Of a stretch of 64,000 nucleotides of DNA, positions 1 to 10,639 are shown in pieces. How positions within the stretch are numbered: position 1 is the stretch's first letter; every line of letters begins with the position of its first letter. The position numbers were made by a program, and so were the translations under genes. The stretch spans positions 1-64,000 of the forward strand of contig MU831998.1 of assembly GCA_029204225.1 (NCBI GenBank), read 5' to 3'. Origin of the DNA: Diphasiastrum complanatum (Eukaryota; Streptophyta; Lycopodiopsida; Lycopodiales; Lycopodiaceae). The notes beneath the pieces were generated by a model that saw only the letters and a list, made by a program, of their open reading frames with translations, had not been told where the DNA came from and made no database searches.

Positions 1-1260
1 GCCACACAACTTGAAATGTTCTCTCAGGATATCTGCGATATTGGTGATCAATCCACTTTTGAATTTTGCCAATCCAAAAATTGCCAAGTCCCTTTCGTAA
101 CTGCTCACACTATTGAGCTCAAATCCACCCGCACTTCTTACAAACTTTGGAGCCTACTCACTGTCAATTTTCTTGCTCCTATTCCCATCGAGCTTTGGTG
201 CATCCTTACTCATCTTATTGAAAAAGAAGTTCAGGCTTGTAAACTGGCTGCTCTTAACAAAAATTCCATTCTAGATACTCCTATTGCTTTTGAAACTGTC
301 ATTCGCATGAACAAATTTGAGCCTTCCCGTTGCCCTTTTGAGCAAACCTGGGCACGTATTTGTGGACATTTTGACACTGGATTAATAGAATGAATCTCCA
401 CCAAGCCAGAATTTGGAACTGGAAAAGACCTTTTTTCAAATGTAGATGTGGAGACAAGTGTAAAAATTAGTCCTCCATTATTTGGTTTGACCATGCCATC
501 TGGTACATGATGAATAATCTGAGCATTTTCTTCCCGGGTGCATCCCCCACAAACCCAACTCAATTCCTTTTTTCTATGGCTACACAAACCTGCAAGGAAT
601 ATTGTCAAAGCCCATATTACCTTCCTTTATCTACGCCAGTACATGATTGAAGCATCCATTCAACTTGCCGCAAATCCCTCTGCTAAATTCCTTGCTCATC
701 TTGGTGATGCCGAGAATATTAGAGAAATTGAACGCTTGCTTAAGAGACCTAGCTTCTCTACTTTGCAAGGCAATTTCTTCCAAAACTATAGTAAACGTAC
801 AGGCACTTTCAATCTCAACAACCCTAGCTTTGTTCTCTCTGGCCAAGGTAAAAGAAGAAAGTCTACTGGATACAAGGGAAAAGAAGGACAAGGAAGCGGT
901 ACAAAGAGCGATTTGCCAGTCAAGAAGCTGAATTTCTATTGGGATTGATGTGTTTGCAAGACGAGATGGTTTTGGAAATGAGGGAGGTAATAAAAAATAC
1001 ATTGGATCACCTTCAGCTCATTATGCATGAAACAAAGGGAAAACTCTTATTACATTTACTTTATCACAATAGAATGTTTGAGACCGTTCATGTGAAAAAG
1101 TTTTATTCTCACATCTTACTACAATTATGCGGCTTTATACATGAGTCCTTTGATGATATAGTGTTTGGTTGGTCATACATGCCGAACGTCAAAATGGAAT
1201 GGTATTTTCCTTATGAAGTTTTCTGCAATTTTCAAATTGAAAAGCTTCAAGTTTGATTGT
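1..1260 (+). other. Unrecognised open stretches upstream of a reverse transcriptase
   Basis: Three short overlapping reading frames (16-393, 538-948, 939-1256) lie on the same strand as the RT that follows and run almost up to it. The second ends in a basic, Lys/Arg/Ser/Gly-rich tail (residues 100-130). I recognise no domain: no GIY-YIG nuclease, no zinc knuckle and no protease motif is visible. Position and strand make them candidates for the decayed N-terminal part of the same retroelement, but this is inference; they could equally be chance open frames in AT-rich DNA. Confidence 0.3.
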
Positions 1261-1310
1261 GCTCTACTTTTAAACATTTCAAATAAGTTCAGTCATGTTG
1301 TAACTACAGA

Positions 1311-2835
1311 TTGCATGCTGAATTTTGTAGGAAAAGTGCCCTAGATTTTTTAAAGAACAAAAAATGGATTCAAGGGAACATTGTCCCATTACATAAAAAA
1401 GAAGCTTTCAACGATGAACGCAAATGGATTACCAAGTATTTATATGTCAATGGAATTGATAAAACACAACATAACCCTTGTTTTATTTGCATATATCTTG
1501 TATGTAAACTTGCTATAGAAAGACTTGATAGGCCGGATTTTATTCCTTCGCCTGATCCTACAAATAATTTCGTCTTAAAGTCTTTGGAATACATTAACAC
1601 TTCTATGATTGAGTTACTACCCGATGATTTCATATATTCAAAAGAATTACCTTACCTACTTTGCACCTATAAGGCGCATAAGGAAGCATTTCGATGGATC
1701 ACAAATGCACATGATTGTTGTTTTTCTAGACTTGCAAAATTCCTAGTAGGTGCTCTTGGTATGTTGTATCCTTTCATTATAAAAGATGTAGGCCTGAAGG
1801 CAAAAACATACAAGAGTGTCCTAAATGGGGATACATCTTTACTTTGGCAATGTGATTCATCAGTTGACTTCTATCTAAATTTACCCCAGCATATACATAT
1901 GATAAAAGCAACAGATATTTTCAAATGCTATGAAAATATTCCTTTGGAAGGTACTGACGGTCTGAAAACCATTATGACAAAAAACTGATTTGCTTGGCAT
2001 TCAAAGTTGCCAAAGTCAAAACACTTAAGTATAGACGTTTATCTGGGTCCAGCGATTTTAGATGGGCATCTGAGAAAGCAATGTCGGACGAATGGAATGA
2101 TATTGACAAGGATACTTTGTGTGAATGGAACTCTTACTTGATAGTAGACAACTATATTGTAAGACTAGGGGATCACACCTGGCGACAAATCCGAGGAATA
2201 CCGATGGGATTTTCATGTTCACCATTATGGTGCAACTGGTACCTGTCATTCTTCGAAATGCAGTTTATCAAAAGACTTACAAAACTTGGGCATGTCGAAT
2301 AAATGAATAACTTCAAATATTCATTCAGATATATAGATGACATCTGCTTTATCAACAATCATATGGTGGGATGCTTTTTGGATAAAACCCAACCTAGAAC
2401 CGTAGACAATCCGTTCTGGATCTATCCCTTGGAGTATCTTGAGATGATGGAAGTGATAACACAGCTGATTCAGCAAACTTTTTGAATATCACAATTTCTT
2501 TCGACCCAACTACGGGTTGTTCATTGCTTTCCAAATATGATAAAAGAAGAGACCTTCCTTTTTGCTTCCTGCAATATATACACCTTGCTTCAAATAGACC
2601 AATTTTCAATTCATACAAGGTTATTATATCGCAAACGATAGCTGTCATGTACTGTTGTAACAAACAAGAAACTTTTCTTAAGGAAGTACGAACTCTTGTA
2701 GATACCTTTCAGAGTAACAGGTTTGCCCATGATAAATTATGTATGATCTTTAACAAGCTTTTGTTTCAGGAAGAATTTCCAAGACTGTTATTTGATTTGC
2801 CTAAAAATATTAACAGTCTTTTGGTGGGCAGTTAG
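1311..2835 (+). pseudogene. Penelope-like reverse transcriptase, broken
   Basis: An RNA-directed DNA polymerase spread over three frames. Block 1 (1311-1988) ends in a motif A-like stretch, TDIFKCYENIPLEG. Block 2 (1994-2302) carries motif B, RQIRGIPMGFSCSPLWCN. Block 3 (2303-2485) carries motif C, FRYIDDICFINN. Block 4 (2482-2835) has the thumb-like segment LQYIHLASNRPIFNSY. The D..Y.NIP, GIPMG..C.PL and YIDD set is what I know from Penelope-like RTs and a related family common in invertebrates and protists. It is unlike the copia and gypsy YVDD/FLDD or the LINE YADD forms elsewhere in this window. An in-frame stop at 2300-2302 and frameshifts near 1990 and 2482 make it non-functional. No GIY-YIG endonuclease is visible on either side. 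RT identity is firm; the Penelope-like assignment is likely but not certain. Confidence 0.65.
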
Positions 2836-2904
2836 TTTTCCCTTAGGGGGGAGCTAGCTAGCTGCCCCCTGAGGGATTCACTGACTATGGGTATTGGTTG
2901 GTGG

Positions 2905-3212
<308 letters not shown>

Positions 3213-3324
3213 CCTCCCTAGAGACAGTGCAGTCTTGTGGTACGTGCATTGAAATGCTTGCACATTTGCACGGGTGGAACCTCAACGAAACACAGCAATG
3301 GAGGATAAAATGAGATGCATACCT

Positions 3325-3478
3325 GAGAAAGGACACGTAGTGCAAGATGCTGTATAGATGGATATGTGCTACCGAACATGGTCCACCAGGTAATGGGAAG
3401 CTGCCTCCTCTTTGGATTCTGAGCAACCGGGTGATCAAACGTGGCCATGCCGAAACGAAATGCAGCGAGCTCCTCCAA
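3325..3478 (-). pseudogene. hAT transposase C-terminal dimerisation fragment
   Basis: The minus-strand frame contains HPVAQ, then PITWWTMFGSTYPSIQHLAL and RVLSQ. The spacing P..WW...G...P..Q.LA.R.LSQ is the conserved hAT C-terminal dimerisation block of plant hAT transposases and domesticated hAT genes. The codon for the final Gln is followed at once by GTATGC, a plausible splice donor, so this may be an exon end. The expected next block (SSSGCERNWS) is not found downstream on the minus strand, where the TC microsatellite lies. Only about 50 residues are recognisable and no terminal inverted repeats were found. Confidence 0.7.
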
Positions 3479-3689
3479 GAATAGGATCCAAACCTATGTG
3501 TGGACCCACTCTGTGAATGTACTGAAGCCAATCGGCCTCGAGCTCCTTGTCTACGATCTATGTTGGAGAGAAGAAGAGGGGATGCAGTATGTGTTCAACG
3601 TTGTGGATACTCCTGTGGGAGTAGTTCCACCGCGTCTCAAGAAGTTAAACCATGGAAGCTACAAGACACAGAATTAATTTCTGAATAGC

Positions 3690-4207
3690 GATTCAGCATA
3701 CCGGCGACCCTTGCTCAAAGAATTTTTAGCCATGCAAACAGCTGAATGAAAACTAATCCAAGTCTGATAAACCATTTCAAGATTATGTAATTCATTAATG
3801 ATTCTTGAAGTGCTTTACTGGATCAGATTCGATATTAGGGGAGTGAGTCGTGCTAGAGAATAACTGTTGGAATTTATCTCTTATGCTCCCGAAGAATAGA
3901 TTGGATCGACAAATGTTCTTGGTGAAAAGAAGCTACGTCTAGTTGAATCTGCAGAAGCTGCAACACAACTCATGTTGTGCTCAAATTGCGAGTGTGGATC
4001 TAATTGAAGCTGAAAGATACGATATTATCAGATTCAGCCATATGGGTATGGCTATGGGTTCGTCTCTGGGGAGGACCACAATGCTGCATAAGAGCCGAAA
4101 GAAGGGAGCCTAAGGTGGTGTCTTGAAGCTCTTGCAGGGTGTGAGGAGTGGGAGCAGCAAGGGCTAAGCTGTCTGGAGTTCTTGCCAGTCCATGCTCAGC
4201 TTGAAAC
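3690..4207. other. No recognised gene; possible LTR-like start
   Basis: No convincing open frame. At about 3867 the sequence TGTTGGAATTTATCTC resembles the start of the copia LTR at 12024 (TGTTGGATTTATCC), but no matching end or primer site follows, so no element is called. Confidence 0.3.
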
Positions 4208-4534
4208 TTGGCTATGGCTGCAGGACCATTTTGTCAAGCCTTACTTTTTCCTTCCACCAATCCGCTTACGTGTTTGCTCTTTTCAGGTATGATTCCACTT
4301 ATAAGTTTGCCCTTTTCAGGTATGATTCCAGACAGCAATGGCAAATGCTTTGACTTCCTTTTTGCATTTGGTGATTCACTAACAGATATAGGGAATACCC
4401 ATCACATCTATTGTCCATCATTTCCAAGAACTGGTCCAATGTCGTCGAACGAAAATTTTTCAGACTGTCTATTCCATCCTGTGCTGCAATTTGACTTTGG
4501 AAAAAAAAAAAACATAAATAAGCCCTCCCCATAA
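4208..4534 (+). pseudogene. GDSL esterase/lipase, N-terminal block only
   Basis: The frame opens with ATG, runs through a mildly hydrophobic stretch and reaches CFDFLFAFGDSLTDIGN, the block I nucleophile motif of plant GDSL (SGNH) lipases, at about residues 47-63; the serine of GDSL is the catalytic nucleophile in the family. The next family landmarks (PTGR.SDG and later the Gly, Asn and D..H blocks) are absent before the stop at 4534, and the downstream DNA is microsatellite and copia sequence. Just before the motif, FSGMIP is repeated (LLFSGMIP and LPFSGMIP), matching a 36-bp or so DNA duplication at about 4281-4330. It may be a first exon or an orphan fragment. I favour a broken fragment because no second exon is visible within several kb. 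Confidence 0.6.
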
Positions 4535-4664
4535 TGCTTATTTACATTGTCTTTTGAAATTTTCTTGCTTTTTTTATCTCAAAGTGAATTGCAACTTTCT
4601 TCAATATTGCTCTTACATTTTACAATATGGTAAGTCAAATTTTTTTAAGTTTATTAAGTTAGTT

Positions 4665-4816
<152 letters not shown>

Positions 4817-4916
4817 TTCTAGTTGTTTAGCTCGAATATTTTACTACTTAGAAACAAAAAACAGGAGACAGCCCACCCACCGCACGGGTGGGTGTCTTTT
4901 TTTTTTTTTAATTAAT

Positions 4917-4920
<4 letters not shown>

Positions 4921-4995
<75 letters not shown>
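4921..4995. repeat. TA microsatellite, about 75 bp
   Basis: Pure AT/TA run. It is preceded by a short hairpin (ACCCACC, four-to-five-base loop, GGTGGGT, about 4874-4894) and a T-rich run. The copia internal region begins immediately after it, so this is probably where the element's 5' part was lost. Confidence 0.98.
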
Positions 4996-4998
<3 letters not shown>

Positions 4999-5620
4999 TA
5001 CATACATCAGAAGTATAACTTGGATGAGGCAAAAATCAAGGAGTCTAATGCAGAATCTACCATTATCAATCTTGATGTTGTTCAAGATGTGTTGGGGCCG
5101 AAGCTTGAGGAGGAGCAACTTCAAGCACTTGCACCTACAAGATCCACAAGAGAAGATCCGAGCCAAGTAGGCTCACATATGTGGAGAAAGGAATGCAAGT
5201 GGAGGATGTAGGAGACACTTCCTATCATGCATTCTTCATATCACATGAAGAGCCAAGAGATATCCAAGAAGCACTTCAATCCAAGGATTGGGTTGAAGCA
5301 ATGACCCTTGAGTATGAAGCCTTGATGTCAAACAAAACATGGGAGCTTGTCAATCCACCTACCAACATGCATGTCATTGGATACAAATGGGTGTTCAAGA
5401 TCAAATACAACAATGATGGATCCATCAACAAATTCAAAGCAAGACTTTATGCCAAAGGTTGATTATGAAGACACTTTTGCACCTGTTGCAAAAATGGTAA
5501 CAAAATTCTCATTTCACTTGCATGTTATCACAATTGGAGGATGTTTCAACTTGATGTATCTCATGCTTTCCTCAATGGCTACCTTGAGGAGGAGATCTAC
5601 ATGGAGCGACCACCTGGATT

Positions 5621-5923
5621 GTGAAAGTTGGTGAAGAAGCAAAAGTATGTCTTTTGTTTAAAAGTCTTTATGGACTAAAACAAGCACCAAGGTCTTGGTA
5701 TGCAAGGCTCAACTCTTTTCTTATATCAATCGGATTTCATCTTAGTGATTATGATCCATCATTGTACGTAAAGTTTGTATATAACTCGTTAGTTATTCTT
5801 CTTATTTATGTAGATGACATAATTCTTAGTGGAAATGATTTGGAGCTAGTTGAGGAAACAAAGTCTGCACTTGGTAGTGAATTTAGAATGCAAGATCTTG
5901 GAATTCTTCACCGTACATCTTAG
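5621..5923 (+). pseudogene. Copia reverse transcriptase core with YVDD
   Basis: About 100 residues with FKSLYGLKQAPRSWYARL, then LLIYVDDIILSGNDLELVEE, the catalytic Asp pair of copia RT, and FRMQDLG. A stop follows at 5921 where the reading should continue into the GxFLGLE block. The last 90 bp form the first part of a 210-bp unit that is repeated directly downstream. Confidence 0.9.
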
Positions 5924-6252
5924 GCCTAGAAATTGACTTTTGAAAAGATCATGCTTTCATAAGTCAAAGATGCTCTTTCCATGCTTAAGAAATTTCAAAT
6001 GGAAAAGTGTAAGGGCATAGATACTTCAATGGAGCATGTTGTAAATGATTTGGAGCTAGTTGAGGAAACAAAGTGTGCACTTGGTAGTGAATTTAGAATG
6101 CAAGATCTTGAAATTCTTCACCGTACATCTTAGGACTAGAAATTGACTTTGGAAAAGATCATGCTTTCATAAGTCAAAGATGCTCTTTCCATGCTTAAGA
6201 AATTTCAATGGAAAAGTGTAAGGGCATAGATACTCCAATGGAGCATATTGTA
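5833..6252 (+). repeat. Tandem duplication, two units of about 210 bp, in copia pol
   Basis: Unit 1 runs from about 5833 to 6042 and unit 2 from 6043 to about 6252. Both start with AAATGATTTGGAGCTAGTTG and end near GGAGCATGTTGTAAA or GGAGCATATTGTAAA. They differ at a handful of positions and by one missing A in unit 2 (near 6207). The duplication happened inside the element's RT/RNase H connection. Confidence 0.9.
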
Positions 6253-6285
6253 AAAGTTCCTATAAAAGAGGATGAATGATCCTTT

Positions 6286-6640
6286 GTGGACATCACTCTT
6301 TATAGGAGTCTTATTGGCTCTCTCATTTGGTTAACTGTAACTAGGCCAAATTTAAGTTTTAGTGTGTATAAGTTAAGCCAATACATGCAAGATCCAAAGA
6401 TTTGGCATTGGAAGTTGGCAAAAAGAATCTTGAGATATGTATCTTATACCTTAGACTATGGTTTGATCTATAAAGGAGAAGATCTAACATTGGTTGCATT
6501 TTCATACTCATATTTTGCAGGAGAAAAAGTGGATAGAAAATCCACAAGTGCATACCAATTTTTATTGGAGGAAATCTAGTTTCTTGGCTTTCCAAGAAGC
6601 AAGCAACTATATGGAGGAAATCTAGTTTTTATTGGAGGAA
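6286..6640 (+). pseudogene. Copia RNase H, N-terminal part
   Basis: LYRSLIGSLIWLTVTRPNL and the segment HWKLAKRILRYVSYTLDYG are the standard connection before copia RNase H, followed by SYSYFAGEKVDRKSTSAYQF, a degraded form of the D..WAG....R.STSGY block. The first catalytic Asp position reads Ser here, so the enzyme would be inactive even without the stop at 6577. A short duplicate of ATTGGAGGAAATCTAGT lies at 6560-6645. Confidence 0.85.
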
Positions 6641-6861
6641 ATCTAGTGTGTCATCATGTGAAGCAGAGTACAAAGCTACAACTACCACAAAGGAGGTCCT
6701 ATGGATCAAGAGGCTACTCATGGAGCTAAGGTGTATTGAAGATGAAGACCTACCTATTATCAAGAATGATAACATCTCGGCTCAGGATCTTGCAAAAAAT
6801 CATGTATTCCATGCAAGAAGCAAACACATCGAGGTAGCACACCACTTTGTAAAGGAGAAAG

Positions 6862-7057
<196 letters not shown>

Positions 7058-7200
7058 TGTTGGAGCATGTTGAATCATCATCTTGTGTTGCAGATCTACT
7101 CACAAAAACATTGCTCAAGAATGTATTTGTCAAGATAAGATCAAATCTTGGCTTAATCTCAAAGTCCATGGTGAATAGATAGACATATTTTAAGGAGGAG

Positions 7201-7849
7201 TGTGAAGAATAGTAAAAATATCTTTCTATGTTCACTTTGGGGACTATGCTCATGATTATTCCATTGTAAATATTCGAGGTATGTGAATTGAGCACATTAC
7301 TTTGTAGAATAGGTTGAGTTTGAGTTAGGTAGATTTGGAAATGTAAGCATGCAAAATGTTAGGTGGCATGCAAAGTTAGGTAGAATGTAACTAGTAAAAT
7401 TCTACATGTGTCTAGTTTGTCTAGGAACAAGATATGCAATTCTTGCCACATCATGCATGTACTTTGAGATGTGGATCTATGATAGTAGAGTTAACTAAAA
7501 GATGTGGATCAACCTTTGGACACTTGGAAATCCACCTAGGAACTCGAGCCTCATGATGAGAGGTTTTTTGTATAGCATTCCATACTGTAAATTTGATGAG
7601 TAAAGTGGATTTCTCTCTCTACACTAGTTTCTATGCTTATATATTTTCTCTCTACCTTTCTCCATAGTAAGCACTTAGAAAAATATTTTGATGCTTAAGT
7701 CTCATAGTGAGTACTTAGTTTTTTCAGTCTATGATATGCATTGTGTGCTATTGTCTTGAATTGTCAAGTAATCTGTTGTTTGATCATTCATGTGCAATCA
7801 CAACACCTCATAAAAGTGTTGGGAAGTTCACACATGCCCAAACTTCACA
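7201..7849 (+). repeat. 3' LTR of the copia element
   Basis: Begins TGTGAAGAATAG directly after the purine tract and can be closed at 7849 by CTTCACA, giving perfect 7-bp inverted ends (TGTGAAG/CTTCACA). A TATA-like CTTATATATTTTC lies near 7636-7650. The 3' boundary is uncertain because TGTTGGG at 7817 could instead be the edge of the neighbouring LTR. No 5' partner is present in the window. Confidence 0.65.
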
Positions 7850-8375
7850 CCACCATATGAAGCCACACTCTTCAACATGATCAAGATCCAAGACGATCCA
7901 AGCAGATCCTTGCAGATTCAAAATCAAGTAGATCTAGTAGATCAATGTAGATCCTCGATCTCATACTACCATCAAGGTATTACCGAATGACCAACCTTGA
8001 AACGGATACCTTCTAATCAAAAAATCCCAGCTCCTTCCAATAGGCTTTCCATTCACAAAAAATCCCACAATGCACCAAAAGGAAGCAGCTCTACACAACA
8101 CATCCATGAGGATGGTACTATGGGACTAGTACCAAAATAGTGTGGGAGGCATGTTGGCCATTTATAGTACCATGCAATGACCAACACACGAAGCATGTAA
8201 GTAAATACTGAGGGCTCAAAAACCTCAAAAGTAAAGTTACTTGCAAAAAACGACTATTTACAAGTGCTCATTGGGCCATGGGCTTACGCACACAGGATGC
8301 CACGACCCTCACATCTTATTTCTAATAATTTTGGCATTTTATCTATTTACAACCATGACGGGAATACCCCCAACA
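7850..8375 (-). repeat. LTR-like segment of another element, minus orientation
   Basis: On the minus strand it starts TGTTGGGGGTATTCCCG at 8375 and has a TATA-like CTATAAATGG near 8160-8170. The minus strand reaches CTTCCCAACA at 7817, which would make a 559-bp LTR with TGTTGGG/CCCAACA ends, but that overlaps the plus-strand LTR called above. No target-site duplication (AAAAG against CTTAC). Probably a 3' or solo LTR. The 7860-7960 part is unusually rich in AGATCC/AGATC. Confidence 0.45.
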
Positions 8376-8719
8376 CTTACATATAGTGACCCACAAAACA
8401 CTATATATATTTGAGATTTGACTCTTGATTTACCTCATCAACAAAGAAGGAGTGAATACCATATGTGTCCTACAGTTGCTTCCAACTAAGCTATTCTGGT
8501 AAGTGTTTTTTCCTTCATTTGGATTCAACATTGAAGTACATGACCATGCTTATATATAAGAATGTGTTTGATTGCATAGCCATCAGCGATCCACCTCTTG
8601 TTATTTGCTTGTAAATATACTATATGTTGTTGCTTTATAGTCACCACTCAATAGCCAACGATCAATCACTATCCCACAATGCCTATTGCCTACAATCTAT
8701 CGTTGTCTTGCAGTGCCTA

Positions 8720-8965
8720 GCTCCTGCCTGATAGCATATGTCTGAACAGTGTTTTCAAATTTATCTCTTAATCAATACATGCTAATTCTTTGTGAAGATC
8801 TTTAACTCTCATGACATAACTTGAAGCACTCTCATCAACTCTCTGATAGCTTAGAAATATCTAATTTCTAAGTGTGAGCAATCTTGATGTGTTCTTTGCT
8901 TCAAAAATTGTTTTAAGGATATGCCAAGCCTCCTTGGCAGTGGTGCAAGAACTAATTTTTAATTT
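8720..8965 (-). pseudogene. Copia gag (UBN2-type) fragment, minus strand
   Basis: The minus-strand translation gives TAKEAWHILKTIFEAKNTSR and, after a stop, a stretch ending YVMRVKDLHKELACID. This is the A..AW..L...Y...... L...L..LKM....S...Y..R...L...L pattern of copia gag. It contains at least two stops. The orientation matches the minus LTR at 7850-8375, so the two may be remains of one element. Confidence 0.65.
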
Positions 8966-9055
8966 TTCTACATTGGCAAGATTGGTGGAGTTACTTGTAT
9001 TTGTAACCAAAGATCTTAGTAGGTTTGGATCTCAATGGATCCCAAATCTTTCACA

Positions 9056-9067
9056 TGGTACTAGAGC
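9056..9067 (+). promoter_or_regulatory. Copia primer-binding site
   Basis: TGGTACTAGAGC, one or two changes from TGGTATCAGAGC, which pairs with the initiator-Met tRNA 3' end in plant copia elements. It follows TTTCACA, the expected last bases of an LTR; nearly all of that LTR is missing. Confidence 0.7.
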
Positions 9068-10092
9068 TTGTGTTTTAGGTTATGAGGAAGGCAATCACAT
9101 CTATCAATTGTTTGGAGAAGATATCAATGCTAGAACATGCTAGATTGGATTCTACACCAAAATTGAGTTTCTTGCATTTGTAGTTTGGATCTTTTGTAGA
9201 TCAAAGCCCTATATAGGTTTTTAATCTTGATCAATTCTAATTTTTCAATTCACATGTTTTGGATCATTGGATTAGCCTAAGTGGTGCTAATAGATTGCAT
9301 ATCAAGTTTTCAACATTTGCATATAGATTTTGAAATAACCATTTTTTTGTGATTTTGTCAAAACCCTAATTTTGATTGGATCTCTATATAGTGACCTTGC
9401 TGGACTTCGTTTGAGTGTGTTTCAATCTTAGGAAGTGGCAAGATTCATTGTATTGAGGATAGATCATAGGTTGATCAAGATTTCATGATTCTATGTGTTG
9501 ATTTGCTTGGTATAAGTGCTAGAAGAGAATTTAAGTAGTTTCATATGTTCGTGATTTCCTTTTGAAAACATTTGTTGTTGTTCAAAGGAGTGCTTTGTGC
9601 ATTGAAACAGGTTGAAATAGAGGATTAGGTCATTGCTACATGGCTACATCAAGTGGAGTCATGTTGGAAGCCAATGATAGGCTTACCTCAAGTAACTATT
9701 CATTATGGAAGGTGGTTGTTATCTCATTTGAGAGCCGACTATTGTCGAAGAAGCACTTAGTCAATCATACTATGATCTATGGGGAGAAGCTATGGATAGA
9801 GAGAATTCATCTCTCATAAAAAATTAGACTTGGACTGTTGTCGAATTACCTACCAACATAAATGTAGTTGATTGCATATGGATATACAAAGCAAATAGAG
9901 GTATCGATCAAAGGAAAGCTCGACTTGTTGCATGACGATTTTTCCAGATCTCAAATATCAACTATTCTGAGACTTTTAGTCCGGTCAAATTAAATTCATT
10001 TTATGCCCAAATGCTTTTTCATTTCTACCCATACTATTTTCAATGCTTAACCATTCTATGTACATTACAGTTTGTAGCTCATAAAAAAAAAT

Positions 10093-10480
10093 TAGTATAA
10101 CTCTTAAACCATAGCTCCGATTGAGACAAATTACACTGTTTGAAAGCACTCAAACGAGAGCTTTCCAACGACAGCCTACATGACCTACTTTTGAGCAACC
10201 GCTCAAAAGTTATAGCCAGTCAAAGTTTCAAAGGACCAAATACCTCTTCTGTTCACGGATAAAGGACCTTTTTAACCAAATTGTGCCGAGATAGAACAAG
10301 CACCCTCTCAATGAGAGAATACTCTATGGTCGCATAGAAGCGATATTGGGTTTCTTTTGAATAATAGCTTAAAAGTAGGTTATGTAGGATACCATTGGAA
10401 AGCTCTCAAAGCTCTCATCGAGTGCTTTCCAACAGTATAATTTTCATCTCAATAGGAGCTATTGTTAAAGAGTTATACTA
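10093..10480. repeat. Imperfect inverted repeat (foldback), arms of about 105-115 bp
   Basis: The left arm (10093-10197) and the reverse complement of the right arm (10367-10480) share TAGTATAACTCTT, ATAGCTCC, GATTGAGA/TATTGAGA, GAAAGCACTC, GAGAGCTTTCCAA, CCTACAT(G/A)ACCTACTTTT and intervening bases, at roughly 80-85 percent identity by eye. The spacer is about 170 bp. The right arm has an extra GAGAGCTTT repeat. The RNA would fold into a long hairpin. It has no coding potential, and no target-site duplication could be fixed. Confidence 0.85.
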
Positions 10481-10639
10481 TTTTTAATGATAAATTACAT
10501 ATTATACTATGGATAACACTAAATTCCAGATTTCATGGCAAATCTAAGCACATAGAAATCTAGTATCATTTCATTCGGGAGAAAGTTTTCTCAGGGCAGG
10601 CGATCCTTCAATACTGCTCCACAACAGAAATGGTCAAAA

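Noticed and set aside
7817-8375. Complete solo LTR with TGTTGGG/CCCAACA ends
   Set aside because: Flanks show no target-site duplication and the left end overlaps the better-supported copia LTR, so only a partial LTR is called.
8874-9143. Plus-strand frame of 89 codons
   Set aside because: It overlaps an antisense copia gag fragment and a primer site; no domain of its own.
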